From Hamiltosporidium tvaerminnensis (taxonomy: Eukaryota; Microsporidia; Dubosqiidae): 64,000 nucleotides of DNA. Shown piece by piece: positions 10,943 to 22,185 of this stretch. Numbering within the stretch: the stretch's first letter is position 1; every line of letters begins with the position of its first letter. Position numbers and translations under genes: made by a program. Location: positions 310,001-374,000 of the forward strand of contig CM061246.1 in NCBI GenBank assembly GCA_022605425.2, read 5' to 3'. Under the pieces are notes generated by a model. It had not been told where the DNA came from, did not search any database, and saw only the letters and a list, made by a program, of their open reading frames with translations.

Positions 10943-11215
10943 CTATTTCATTAAAAACCTTTGATACACACGATGAACCAAAGTACCGTATGTTATACCA
11001 AAAAAAGCTATACCACTACCAATCAACCAATAACCCGGTCTTTTATAGTTTATTTCTTTATTTGTTATTAAATTATCCTTTTCTACCATTGAACCAACAT
11101 ATATAAGCGACATACCGCCTATACACGGTACAACCTTATTTATTCTTTTTTTTATGATGTATTTTGATAAATACAACCCAGAAGTAAAAAATAGTGAAGT
11201 TGATAGCAAAGACAT
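10943..11215 (-). CDS. Small hydrophobic protein, unknown
   Basis: The 90 residues contain two to three hydrophobic segments (about 2-20, 28-44 and 62-80) separated by basic stretches, so the product is probably a small membrane protein. I do not recognise the family. Support for a real gene is moderate: an ACCCTT tract lies directly before the ATG, as for neighbouring genes, and the frame lies in a compact gene cluster after DIM1 and tRNA-Val. A full-length retrotransposon is inserted only about 70 bases upstream of its start in the same orientation, which may disturb or replace its promoter. Confidence 0.6.
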   Translation of the reverse strand: MSLLSTSLFFTSGLYLSKYIIKKRINKVVPCIGGMSLIYVGSMVEKDNLITNKEINYKRPGYWLIGSGIAFFGITYGTLVHRVYQRFLMK

Positions 11216-11270
11216 TAAGGGTAACGTTTATCAAAAAAAATACAGATTAAAATATATGAGTTGTATAAAT

Positions 11271-11284
11271 AGAAATGGAATTAT
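11271..11284. repeat. Target-site duplication of RT-2, left
   Basis: AGAAATGGAATTAT is identical to 14,853-14,866 on the other side of the element. Confidence 0.88.
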
Positions 11285-14200
11285 TTAATAAAATTCTGGG
11301 TTAAAATATTTTTTACCATTTTTTACATGTTTTCTTCTACCTCTTTAACCACTTTTGTCTCTTCTTCCAAATCCGACTCTTCATTTATGTTATTGGTCGG
11401 TTCCTCTAAAGTGGTTCCTCCTTGTAAAATAAAGGGGGCTTTATATTTTGGTTTAAAATTTTTGGCACCATCTTCCTCTGTTTTCGCTTCTTTTAAAGGG
11501 GGTATTGGTTCCTCATGCATCTCTGATCTCATAATAACACCCATTGACGCTCTCTCCCAGCTCTCTTCGGCATTTAGTCCTGACTCAAGTCCTCTTCGTC
11601 GATCAAAGGAAATAGTTTCGACTGTCTTTTTAAGTACTATAGACTGAATGTATGCTTCTACATTCATGGGTATTTCTAGTCTTTTAAGATGGATTTATGG
11701 TATTTTGTCACAATACCGTCCCAGGTCATCACATAAGGGATTATCTCAACACTACACTTATAAATAAGGCCCAACTCATTGGCTAGCAGGTCATACTTCC
11801 TAGTTTTTAGTTTCAACTATTTGAAGTGAATCTTGGGAAGTGATTCCTACTTCAATGAGTGTTATCTTATTCTTCTTCTTATCTAAAATAAATATGTCTG
11901 GTCTGTTATTCCGAATTTTAACATCAGTTTTAATTCTGGTGTCCACTCTTATCTTTGGATACTCATTATCAAGAATTTCTTGAACTGAGTGACTCCTTAT
12001 TCGTTTTGAAGACGCAAACTTATATCTATTTAAGAGAAGTAGTTGTAGGCATCGAACCATTTCATTATGCCGTCTAGTGTAATCATGGCCTAGCATTTTT
12101 TCACATCTAGTTGCTAGATGATCCACAGTCTTACCAGACTTGCCGCAATGTTGACACACACCATCTGCTCCCCAGAATACATTTCTATCCTGGATATAGC
12201 AGAACACAGCTTCATTTCGTGGCCTAATATTCCCTCTCTTTAGCCATCTTGAAGAGTCACTAACACTTACAAGCTCATTTTTCCTTGCATTATATAACTT
12301 TGAATGGAGTTTTCGTTTTTCTATTTCGTTATATAGTTTTGCAAGTTGAGCTTCTTCTAAACTTTTCTTAGTGACTTCTTCTACCAACCTGTACTTTACT
12401 TTTAAGAAGCCTTTTATTAGTGCAAGATGGGTTTTATTATTATTCTCCACCTTGAGGATTGCTGCTCGTCTAGTTGATATTTCTTTACTTTTTTCCAGAC
12501 AATCCAAGAGTTGCAGAAGCATATGTTCGCTTCGCAACTCAACACTATGTAGGCCTCTTCCAAGTTCTGTTCTAGGAAGGTATAAACGCTCTTTACATCC
12601 TGGGCGGAGATGTATCTTATTTTTCACCAATACCGCACGCACTGCATCATCTAACTTAGAGAAGTCAGCCGGTTCAAGTCGAAGTACTCCTATGTGATAG
12701 TTGATTAACGATATCGCATGTTGATTGATTGCAGAAAATAAATTTTTTGCATTTAATCTAGTGTGACAAAGTCTTTCAACTCTTGATATAAGTTTGCTCT
12801 GTACTTCTTCAAATGAGCTACGTGTTGGGATTCCTCTGCTATCTTCTATTATTCCTAAATATTTGTAAACACTAACACCTTCTAGAAGAGTAGCAGTATC
12901 TTCACAACACGTATCATTTGTGGCTGACTTCTCTTTGTTAATCTCTAAGCCAATCACCTCTAAAAATTCCTTTGCCTCGCCTGTCATAGCACTCAATGTG
13001 GAGCTGTCTTTTGCAAGGAGCTTAAGATCATCAATAAACAAGAGATGATTAGTAGAATGGGATTCTGCATCTGTTTGTACTGTCACTTTTGTGTATTTTT
13101 CATTAAGCTTTCGGCTTAATGGATCCATACACAACACAAATAACAAGGTGACAGACTATCTCCTTGCAGGATCCCTCATCAATCTTCTTGCTCATGATTT
13201 TTTCAGGCCCTACTGATATATCAATTTTCCATTTTGATATAATTACCTTAATAAATTTCAGGATCCAATCAGGTAAATTAGGTTTTCAATGCATTGAGTT
13301 AAATAAGCATGATCTATTGAATCATAGCTTTTTTAACATCAATCCATGTTGCCTTAAGATTGTTTCCGTACTCTTTATTTAAGGCAATATTCAGTGAGCC
13401 TGCTCTTTCGCTCCCTGCACACCTCTTACCGCCCCTAGTTGGTTCTCTGCAAGCAACCCTCGCCTTTCCACTTCAAGTTGAACGACTTTCGTTACACACT
13501 TTGTCGTTAACTTATAGAGGTTGGACATACAAGTGATTGGCCTGTAGTCAGAGCCTCTTCGTGGAATTCCTTTCGGTATCAAATACGTAAGCCCGCAGTA
13601 AAACCAATCAGCTTGAGGTGTTCCTTCTAAACATATAACTTTCACAATATCATAAAGATATTTGTGAAGAGTTGTAAGTTTCTTAATGAAAAATTGTAGA
13701 TACCATCAATTCCGCAGCTTTCCAATTAGGGAGCCAATTAATGATATTCACAAATTCATCAAGTGAAGGAAACGTGGTCGGATGATTATCTGATACAAAT
13801 GGAATCAAATAATCATCGTACGTGACTGTGTCATCATTTTTGTTCCACATTGTAGACCAAAACTCACAATTTCATCACGGCTAACCACATGCTCGGATTC
13901 CACACGCTCAGATAACCCACGATAAAATCGACCTCGGAAAGCTCAAACTCTCTCTTTTCGATTGCTTCCTCTTCTGTCTTTTTTTCGTAAACATTCAAGA
14001 CTCTTCTCTTAACTAAGCCTCGAAGATCGTTACGCTGTCGTTTAATTAATCCGCTGTTTTTTAGGCTTTCGTTTCAGTGTTTTCTGCTTACGCCTTCTCG
14101 AGATCTTTGGAAAGTACAACTTAGAATTTTACTTTTGTTTTTTCCGCGGATCTAGGCTTTTCTTGCGTGTTGCCTCGTCTAGATACTGCGCGCTTGCTGA

Positions 14201-14852
14201 TATACGCGGCTTCCGTAATTGACTCGGTACTGGCTCCTGCTATTCACCGACTACTCGATTAATGGATCCGAACTTTACTATCACCATTCATTTGGTGTTT
14301 TCTGTTCGACCACTACTTTCATTTCGTTCTCGATTTTTTGATTTTACTCGATTTATCTCTCGGTTTATGTATCCGTGGTGTCGGTCGGTGCTGTTGCGGT
14401 GGCGATTCTCGTGCTCCCATTCTTATTTTACATCCTTTCCATCTCACTTTGTGCCAATTTTTTAACACTTCGAGTTTCGTGCGCCAATTTCTCTTATAGT
14501 CCTGTGCTCTGTCCGCCATTTCTTGGCATTCTTCAACCTTGTCTGTACTGCAAAAACAATTCGGGCCATTCTTCGGGTCGGCTGTTCGGAATCGAATATC
14601 GTCCGCATGCCATTGCCTGTTACCTTCCGGGTGCTGTACGGGGCTTGTTGTCGTCGATGGCTCGCGACTTCACCGAAGAGGGACGTGTATTAGGCGGGTG
14701 GTGTGCCCCTTTTGTTTTCTGCTGTTTGGTTGTGGTGGTGTTATTGTTGTGTGGGGAGGAGGTGGGATCGCCGGTGGGTGTGCTCTTTTGTATCTCCTAT
14801 CCTTTTCCTTTTTTGCCTTTTTTGGTTTATTCTATTTCTTTTTTCCATTATA
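11285..14852 (-). mobile_element. R4-like retrotransposon, full-length broken copy RT-2
   Basis: The element runs antisense from its 3' end (AACCCAGAATTTTATTAAATAA read on the minus strand) to a point about five bases before its start codon near 14,847. It is flanked by the 14-bp duplication AGAAATGGAATTAT at 11,271-11,284 and 14,853-14,866. The frame at 11,800-13,146 covers RT motifs C to E, the CCHC finger and the endonuclease, and 13,391-13,645 covers the RT fingers. Small deletions near 11,795, 13,147 and 13,397 shift the frame. Beyond about 13,660 the copy differs from the intact one mainly by very many one- to three-base deletions and few substitutions, unlike the rest of the element. 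Confidence 0.92.
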
Positions 14853-14866
14853 AGAAATGGAATTAT
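14853..14866. repeat. Target-site duplication of RT-2, right
   Basis: It is identical to 11,271-11,284 and marks the 5' end of RT-2. Confidence 0.88.
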
Positions 14867-15662
14867 AAATATATTTTAGAATACTTCTTAATTATTTGAA
14901 AAGATTTTATAATTTTGAAAAAAAAACGTATTTAAGTAAAAAATTTATTGATTGAAATACTTTTTAGTTAACATAATACTTTCTAGTTAACATAATACTT
15001 TTTAGTTAACATAATACTTTCTAGTTAACATGATTGAAACCTAAGCTATTGTATTCTTACGAAACATTGGTAAATACCAAAAAATCTTGACTTTGTTTCA
15101 CATGTGGAAATGAAAGATACTAAGAAAAACATATGGTCTAATATTTCATATAAAGAGTGAAGATTTAGAAGAAATCTGAAATATAAGAGTTTAATGAAGG
15201 AGCTAATTCGGTCACTATAATGAAATATTGAAGACCTAAATGACCAGGCAGGTATAAATAATTTCACCAAGCGGTTCTGTTAGTAAAATTTATAGATCTG
15301 CATTTGATAGTAAGAGAAGACAAGCTAAGACAGGAAAAAAATGCTAGAGGTGTGTAAAGAATCTAATAAAATCTATTATATCTCAATTGAAAAAATTTAA
15401 AGCTGAATTCTGAAGAATGAAGGATGATCTTTAAGAAGTCTCGAGCTCTTCCAGGGGTGTAGCGCTGCAAAGTTAGTTAGTTTAGTATAAATAACATTTT
15501 TAATAAAGCAGCTAGAATATATCTTAATTTAAACAATTAAAAAATCATAAATCCAGTATTAAATAAAATATTTTTCTTTATTAAATTTTAAAATTCTTAC
15601 CTAATTAAATAAATTAATTTAATCATTAAAAAGAATCATTATTGATCTAGAAACCCTTCTAT
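14867..15662. other. Intergenic with a 19-bp tandem repeat
   Basis: ACTTTYTAGTTAACATAAT is repeated four times at 14,959-15,034, the T/C position alternating between units. Nothing else is recognised up to the next gene. Confidence 0.7.
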
Positions 15663-17138
15663 ATGCAAATATTTTATAAATCACTTATTTGGAATATTTT
15701 TTTTGTATTTTGTAAAGGAAGTAATGATATGAAGATAAGCCATGGTGATATAAAAGATAATACAATTGATAAAATGGATGAAAAAGGAATTGATAAAGAG
15801 ACATATAAGATGAATGATAAAGGGGATATAAAAGATATATTAAATGAAATTTCATTATTTTCAAATGAATTAGTAGAAAAAATGAAAAAAGAATCAATAT
15901 TTGATGATAGACCTGTATGTCTACACCTGAAGTTTGATGTTGATTCCGTTGATCATATAAACAGTCTTATGAAAGAAACATTTCAAACTAATTTTAGCAA
16001 CTCGAAAACATATGTGTTAGTTATTTGTGTGGAAAAATATTTCGATAACGATGAATATTTTTTTAAATTTATTGGCGATCTTTTAAGAAAATGCGATAAA
16101 AAAATAAGAAAGCGTGAGGAAAGATATGAAATGAATAATATAAATGTAAAAGATTCTAACAGCTTTGGGAGATGTTTCAGAAGAACAAAAGAAGATGAGA
16201 AAGAGTTTAAAATGACCAGAGGAACAGCAACAGATGTGGATGAGCCAGCAAGATGCAATAAAAGAACAAAAGACAGTGCAAAGGAGTACGACGAAATGAG
16301 TAGAAAACCTTCATCAGATTCTGATGATACAATGATATTTACAAAAAAGTATAAAAATTCCAAATATTTTTTATATAAATTTAAAAAAATCTCAACCTTA
16401 ACTACACTTCATAATATTATTGATAAAATAAAATACGAAAGTAAAAAAGAATTTGATAGAACAATAACCATTGCTTTTAACAATAGATTGTCCACATACG
16501 AAGGTATTATGATATTAAACAGTTTAAGAAATAATCCTGACCGAAATATAAACGAATTAATACTTCTCATAAAAAAAGAATTTTATAATCCTGAAAATTT
16601 AATCGAATTTAAGCAGCAAAGACATTTATTATCTACAAATACCATATCCATGTTCATGTATATAACACATGAACCAGAAATAGAAACATATAAAAATGGC
16701 GATATGTCTAAATCTGTATTAAGCTTATCTAAATTTAATTTATCAGATAATAATTATGAAGAAAATGTGGGTGAAAAAGTGTTTGATTTTCCTTTTCCTA
16801 TTTTTAACAATCAAAAATCTGCAAATCAAATTATAAAAATTAATAATTTTTATATTTTACCAGAGGTTATGTTCAAATATTCAATAAGAAAAAAATTTAA
16901 TATTTCCAAACCAACCAACACAAGATTTGAGTTAAAATTTTCTTTTTCAATCTTTTCTGATATAAAACACTTTAAGAAATATACTTTTCATTTCATTTAT
17001 AATAGTAAAGAAAATATTATTAATATGTGGTGTATCAAAACAAAGCAAAAATATATTCTTAAAGTATATTTTCATAAGAAATCTGTTGTTATCTATGAAA
17101 TGAAAAAATTATTTGAAAAAATAAAAAAATTTAGTTAA
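15663..17138 (+). CDS. Secreted-type charged protein, unknown (491 aa)
   Basis: I recognise no family. The N-terminus (MQIFYKSLIWNIFFVFCKG) looks like a cleavable signal peptide. It is followed by a Lys/Asp/Glu-rich segment with DK/GDIKD motifs (about 20-65) and an alpha/beta-like region. Two imperfect copies of a basic-acidic unit follow (RCFRRTKEDEKEF... and RCNKRTKDSAKEY..., about 168-220). A Lys/Phe/Ile-rich C-terminal domain with no further transmembrane segment ends the protein. AAACCCTTCT lies just before the ATG. The uninterrupted 491 codons in very AT-rich DNA and the signal peptide argue for a real gene, perhaps a lineage-specific secreted or host-facing protein (inference). Confidence 0.8.
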   Translation: MQIFYKSLIWNIFFVFCKGSNDMKISHGDIKDNTIDKMDEKGIDKETYKMNDKGDIKDILNEISLFSNELVEKMKKESIFDDRPVCLHLKFDVDSVDHINSLMKETFQTNFSNSKTYVLVICVEKYFDNDEYFFKFIGDLLRKCDKKIRKREERYEMNNINVKDSNSFGRCFRRTKEDEKEFKMTRGTATDVDEPARCNKRTKDSAKEYDEMSRKPSSDSDDTMIFTKKYKNSKYFLYKFKKISTLTTLHNIIDKIKYESKKEFDRTITIAFNNRLSTYEGIMILNSLRNNPDRNINELILLIKKEFYNPENLIEFKQQRHLLSTNTISMFMYITHEPEIETYKNGDMSKSVLSLSKFNLSDNNYEENVGEKVFDFPFPIFNNQKSANQIIKINNFYILPEVMFKYSIRKKFNISKPTNTRFELKFSFSIFSDIKHFKKYTFHFIYNSKENIINMWCIKTKQKYILKVYFHKKSVVIYEMKKLFEKIKKFS

Positions 17139-17584
17139 AAAGAAAGTCTTAGTCTATTAAATGAAAAAACTTAAATAAAATCTTTTTTTTTCTTTCATCT
17201 TTAAAGATTATATTGTAAAATATATTAAACTCTATTAAAATACTATTTTTTTTCCTTTTTAATAATAATAGTAGTTTTCAAATAACTTACATTGAATTAC
17301 AATGGTATTCTCTTTTTCTATAATTTATAGTATTTACTTATTAATTAATTAAATTAAATCAAATAGTAAATACACATGTGTTTTAAATACTCAAATAATC
17401 AAATAAAATTTTATCAAACACGAATTAAACGTAGTAGTAAAAGAAAGTAGAGGAACTGGATATTAACATCAATATAGACACGTATTTATAAGAAGAAACC
17501 CTAGTATTAAAAGATGTATAAAGAAATTTATAAAAACCACAAAGAAGTTTTAACATAGAATCTCATTAAATATAAGAATCTACA
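17139..17584. other. Intergenic, nothing recognised
   Basis: AT-rich sequence between the 491-residue gene and the truncated retrotransposon RT-3. No tandem repeat or RNA gene was seen. Confidence 0.5.
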
Positions 17585-20256
17585 GCTTTTCCGAGGTCGA
17601 TTTTATCGTGGGTTATCTGAGCGTGTGGAATCCGAGCATGTGGCTAGTCGTGATGAAATTGTGAGTTTTTGGTCTACAATGTGGAACAAAAATGATGACA
17701 CAGTCACGTATGATGATTATTTGATTCCATTTGTATCAGATAATCATCTTACCACGTTTCCTTCACTTGATGAATTTGTAAATATCATTAATTGGCTTCC
17801 CAATTGGAAAGCTGCTGGAATTGATGGTATTTACAATTTTTTCATTAAGAAACTTACAACTCTTCACAAATATATTTATGATATTGTGAAAGTTATATGT
17901 TTAGAAGGAACAACTCAAGCTGATTGGTTTTACTGCGGGCTTACGTATTTGATACCGAAAGGAATTCCACGAAGAGGCTCTGACTACAGGCCAATCACTT
18001 GTATGTCCAACCTCTATAAGTTAACGACAAAGTGTGTAACGAAAGTCGTTCAACTTGAAGTGGAAAGGCGAGGGTTGCTTGCAGAGAACCATTAGGGGCG
18101 GTAAGAGGTGTGCAGGGAGCGAAAGAGCAGGCTCTACTGAATATTGCCTTAAATAAAGAGTATGGAAATAATCTTAAGGCAACATGGATTGATGTTAAAA
18201 AAGCTTATGATTCAATAGATCATGCTTATTTAACTCAATGCATTGAAAACCTTAATTTACCTGATTGGATCCTGAAATTTATTAAGGCTATTATATCAAA
18301 ATGGAAAATTGATATATCAGTAGGGCCTGAAAAAATCATGAGCAAGAAGATTGATAGAGGGATTCTACAAGGAGATAGTCTGTCACCTTTGTTATTTGTG
18401 TTGTGTATGGATCCATTGAGCCGAAAGCTTAATGAAAAATACACAAAAGTGACAGTACAAACAGATGCAGAATCCCATTCTACTAATCATCTCTTGTTTA
18501 TTGATGATTTTAAGCTCCTTGCAAAAGACAGCTCCACATTGAGTGCTATGACAGGCGAGGCAAAGGAATTTTTAGAGGTGATTGGCTTAGAGATTAACAA
18601 AGAGAAGTCAGCCACAGATGATACGTGTTGTGAAGATACTGCTACTCTTCTAGAAGGTGTTAGTGTTTACAAATATTTAGGAATAATAGAAGATAGCAGA
18701 GGAATCCCAACACGTAGCTCATTTGAAGAAGTACAGAGCAAACTTATATCAAGAGTTGAAATACTTTGTCACACTAGATTAAATGCAAAAAATTTATTTT
18801 CTGCAATCAATCAACATGCGATATCGTTAATCAACTATCACATAGGAGTACTTCGACTTGAACCGGCTGACTTCTCTAAGTTAGATGATGCAGTGCGTGC
18901 GGTATTGGTGAAGAATAAGATACATCTCCGCCCAGGATGTAAAGAGCGTTTATACCTTCCTAGAACAGAACTTGGAAGAGGCCTACATAGTGTTGAGTTG
19001 CGAAGCGAACATATGCTTCTGCAACTCTTGGATTGTCTGGAAAAAAGTAAGGAAATATCAACTAGACGAGCAGCAATCCTCAAGGTGGAGAATAATAATA
19101 AAACACATCTTGCACTAATAAAAGGCTTCTTAAAAGTAAAGTACAGGTTGGTAGAAGAAGTCACTAAGAAAAGTTTAGAAGAAGCTCAACTTGCAAAACT
19201 ATATAACGAAATAGAAAAACGAAAACTACATTCAAAGTTATATAAGGCAAGGAAAAATGAGCTTGTAAGTGTTAGTGACTCTTCAAGATGGCTAAAGAGA
19301 GGGAATATTAGGCCACGAAATGAAGCTGTGTTCTGCTATATCCAGGATAGAAATGTATTCTGGGGAGCAGATGGTGTGTGTCAACATTGCGGCAAGTCTG
19401 GTAAGACTGTGGATCATCTAGCAACTAGATGTGAAAAAATGCTAGGCCATGACTATACCAGACGGCATAATGAAGTGGTTAGATGCATACACTTACTTCT
19501 CTTAAATAAATATAAGTTTAAGTCCTCAAAACGAATTAGGAGTCACTCAGTTCAAGAAATTCTTGATAATGAGTATGCAGAGATAAGAGTGGACACCAGA
19601 ATTAAAACTGATGTTAAAATTCGGAATAACAGACCGGACATATTTATTTTAGATAAGAAGAAGAATAAGATAACACTCATTGAAGTAGGAATCACTTCCC
19701 AAGATTCACTTCAAACAGTTGAAACTGAAAAACTTAGGAAGTATGACCTGCTAGCCAATGAGTTGGGTCTTATTTATAGGTGTAGTGTTGAGATAATCCC
19801 TTATGTGATGACCTGGGACGGTATTGTGACAAAATACCATAAATCTCAACTTAAAAGACTAGAAATACCCATGAATGTAGAGGCATACATTCAGTCTATA
19901 GTACTTAAGAAAACAGTCGAAACAATTTCCTTTGATCGACGAAGAGGACTTGAGTCAGGACTAAATGCCGAAGAGAGCTGGGAGAGAGCGTCAATGGGTG
20001 TTATTATGAGATCAGAGATGCATGAGGAACCAATACCCCCTTTAAAAGAAGCGAAAAGAGAGGAAGATGGTGTTAAAACTTTAAAACCAAAAAATAATAC
20101 ACCCCTTATTCCACAAGGAGGAACCACTTTGGAGGAACCAACCAATAACATAAATGAAGAGTCGGATTTGGAAGAAGAGACAATAGTGGTTAAAGAAGTA
20201 GAAGAAAACATATAAAATGTTAAAATATTTTAACCCAGAATTTTATTAAATAATAA
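17585..20256 (+). pseudogene. R4-like retrotransposon, 5'-truncated copy RT-3
   Basis: The copy begins at the codons for FRGRFYRGLSE, so about 377 N-terminal codons are missing, and it runs to the family 3' end. The frame is open at 17,625-18,095 and 18,110-20,215; a single missing A near 18,090 (ACCATTAG where the intact copy has ACCAATTAG) separates the two. RT motif A (DVKKAYDS), motif B (GILQGDSLSP), the FIDD box (followed by Phe instead of Leu), CCHC finger and endonuclease residues are all present. It is very close to the intact copy at 43.8-47.5 kb and so is young. No clear target duplication was found. Confidence 0.93.
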
Positions 20257-20640
20257 AAATATTTTATTTCTATTTAAAAGAAAATCTAAAAAAATAAATT
20301 AAATATTTCTTTTAAAAACCAATCAACATTCTTCTTATAATTAATTACACAGAATAATTGATTTAAAGAAAATATAATTCGTTAAATAAAACATAAAAGA
20401 GAAATAAAAAAAGGGAGAAATATAAGAGAGAAATATTTAAATCTTAAATAAGAATATAAACTTTAAAAATACTAAGGAATAAAAAATTTTATAAAAAGAA
20501 GTAAGAAAAAATATCAAGCTTTAGAAATAAATACAGAACAAGAATAAAAAATTTTATAAAAAGAAGTAAGAAAAAATATAAAACTTTAGAAATAAATAGA
20601 GAAGAATACTCAATCTTTTAAAAGGAGTAATAAATTAAAT
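20257..20640. other. Intergenic with a 65-bp direct repeat
   Basis: Two nearly identical 65-base units lie at about 20,477-20,541 and 20,542-20,606 (core GAATAAAAAATTTTATAAAA). The rest is A-rich sequence downstream of both the retrotransposon and the convergent lysyl-tRNA synthetase gene. Confidence 0.65.
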
Positions 20641-22185
20641 TTAATCAGATTCTGATTTCATAGCAGGGAATAAAATAACATCTCTAATATTAGCTGCATT
20701 AGTTAAGAACATAATAAGACGATCAATTCCCATTCCCCATCCACCTGTAGGTGGTAATCCATACTCAAGAGCTTGACAGAAATCTTCATCCATAATCATT
20801 GCCTCTTCATCACCTGCTGCTTTATCAACTGATTGTTGTATAAACCTATTTCTTTGATCCATCGGATCATTCAATTCAGTATATGCATTCACAACTTCCT
20901 TGCAATTAATAAAAAGTTCAAATCTTTCAGTTAACCCTTCAATAGACCGATGTTTTTTAGCCAACGGAGACATTGCACGAGGATGTCCAATAATAAATGT
21001 AGGATTTACACATTCTGGTTCCAAATACACTCCACATAATTTATCCAATATTCTTGTCAATGTAAGTGGTTCTCCTACTCTTATATTTTCTCGTTCACAC
21101 ACACCAATCAGAATTTCTAAAGTTTCTTTAGATTCCAAATTTTCTCCACTCAAATTTAAATTCAATTTCTTGTTTAACTCCTCCAACATATAAATTCGTT
21201 TAAACGGTTTTTTAAAATCCAAAGTCACAGGATCTGATCGGTTCTCTCTTTTCAAAGGATGATAAGAAAAACTTTCAGATCCAACAATTTCTTTTACCAT
21301 CGAATTTAAAAGTTCTTCTGTCATATCCATCAAATCTTCATAATCAGCATACGCCATATAAAATTCTACAGATGTAAATTCTGGATTATGAGTCAGATCT
21401 ACACCTTCATTTCTATACTGTTTTCCTAATTCATAGACTCTATCAATTCCACCCACAACCAAAGTCTTTAAATATAATTCTGGACTAATTCTCATATAAA
21501 GCTGTGCTTTTAAATCATTATGATATGTCACAAACGGTTTAGCAGCTGCACCTCCAGGAATAGCATTCATCATAGGTGTTTCAACTTCTAAAAAATCTTT
21601 AGCATCCAAATACCTCCGTATAAAATTTATAACCTTACTTCTTATAAAAAATCTTTTTCTACTTTCTTCATTCAAAAGTAAATCCAAATGTCTTTTCCTA
21701 TAAATTAATTCAGGATCTTTAATACCAAAATGTTCTGTAGGAATTGTTCGAAGACAAGGAGATAAAAGAATAATATCACTAACAAACACAGACAACTCAC
21801 CAGTACTTGTTCTACCAGGATTACCAAAATATCCAATAATATCTCCTCTCTTTAAATTCTTAACTACTCCATTAATTTTATCTTCTTTGTTTTCTATTCT
21901 TACCACTAATTGTATGTTCAATCCATCACACATTAACTTTAAAAAACTTGTTTTTCCAAAATTTCTGATAACCATTATTCTTCCAGAACTACATACTTCA
22001 TCTTCAACTGTTTTTCCCTTTTCTATATCAGAATATATAGAAATAATAGATTTAATATCATTTTTTACATTAAATTTGTGTGGATACACATTTATTCCGT
22101 TTTCTAAATCATTTTTTATTTTTTCTGACCGTTTTATATAATATTCGTCTGTAGAAGTATTTGGTGTTTGAATATTCTCTGTCAT
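20641..22185 (-). CDS. KRS1: Lysyl-tRNA synthetase, class II
   Basis: The enzyme charges tRNA-Lys with lysine in the cytosol. The 514 residues show an N-terminal OB-fold anticodon-binding domain (MVIRNFGKTSF, about 70-80), class II motif 1 (FLEVETPMMNAIPGGAAAKP, about 198-217), motif 2 (YRNEGVDLTHNPEFTSVEFY, about 257-276) and motif 3 (GLPPTGGWGMGIDRLIMFLT, near the C-terminus). The family-specific PGGAAAKPF and NPEFT identify it as the lysine enzyme. The short basic extension before the OB-fold is typical of eukaryotic forms but reduced. The start is supported by an upstream CCAACCC tract. It is convergent with the retrotransposon copy RT-3. Confidence 0.98.
   Translation of the reverse strand: MTENIQTPNTSTDEYYIKRSEKIKNDLENGINVYPHKFNVKNDIKSIISIYSDIEKGKTVEDEVCSSGRIMVIRNFGKTSFLKLMCDGLNIQLVVRIENKEDKINGVVKNLKRGDIIGYFGNPGRTSTGELSVFVSDIILLSPCLRTIPTEHFGIKDPELIYRKRHLDLLLNEESRKRFFIRSKVINFIRRYLDAKDFLEVETPMMNAIPGGAAAKPFVTYHNDLKAQLYMRISPELYLKTLVVGGIDRVYELGKQYRNEGVDLTHNPEFTSVEFYMAYADYEDLMDMTEELLNSMVKEIVGSESFSYHPLKRENRSDPVTLDFKKPFKRIYMLEELNKKLNLNLSGENLESKETLEILIGVCERENIRVGEPLTLTRILDKLCGVYLEPECVNPTFIIGHPRAMSPLAKKHRSIEGLTERFELFINCKEVVNAYTELNDPMDQRNRFIQQSVDKAAGDEEAMIMDEDFCQALEYGLPPTGGWGMGIDRLIMFLTNAANIRDVILFPAMKSESD

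Noticed and set aside
14262-14899. Plus-strand frames up to 174 codons
   Set aside because: They are antisense to the N-terminal part of retrotransposon copy RT-2.
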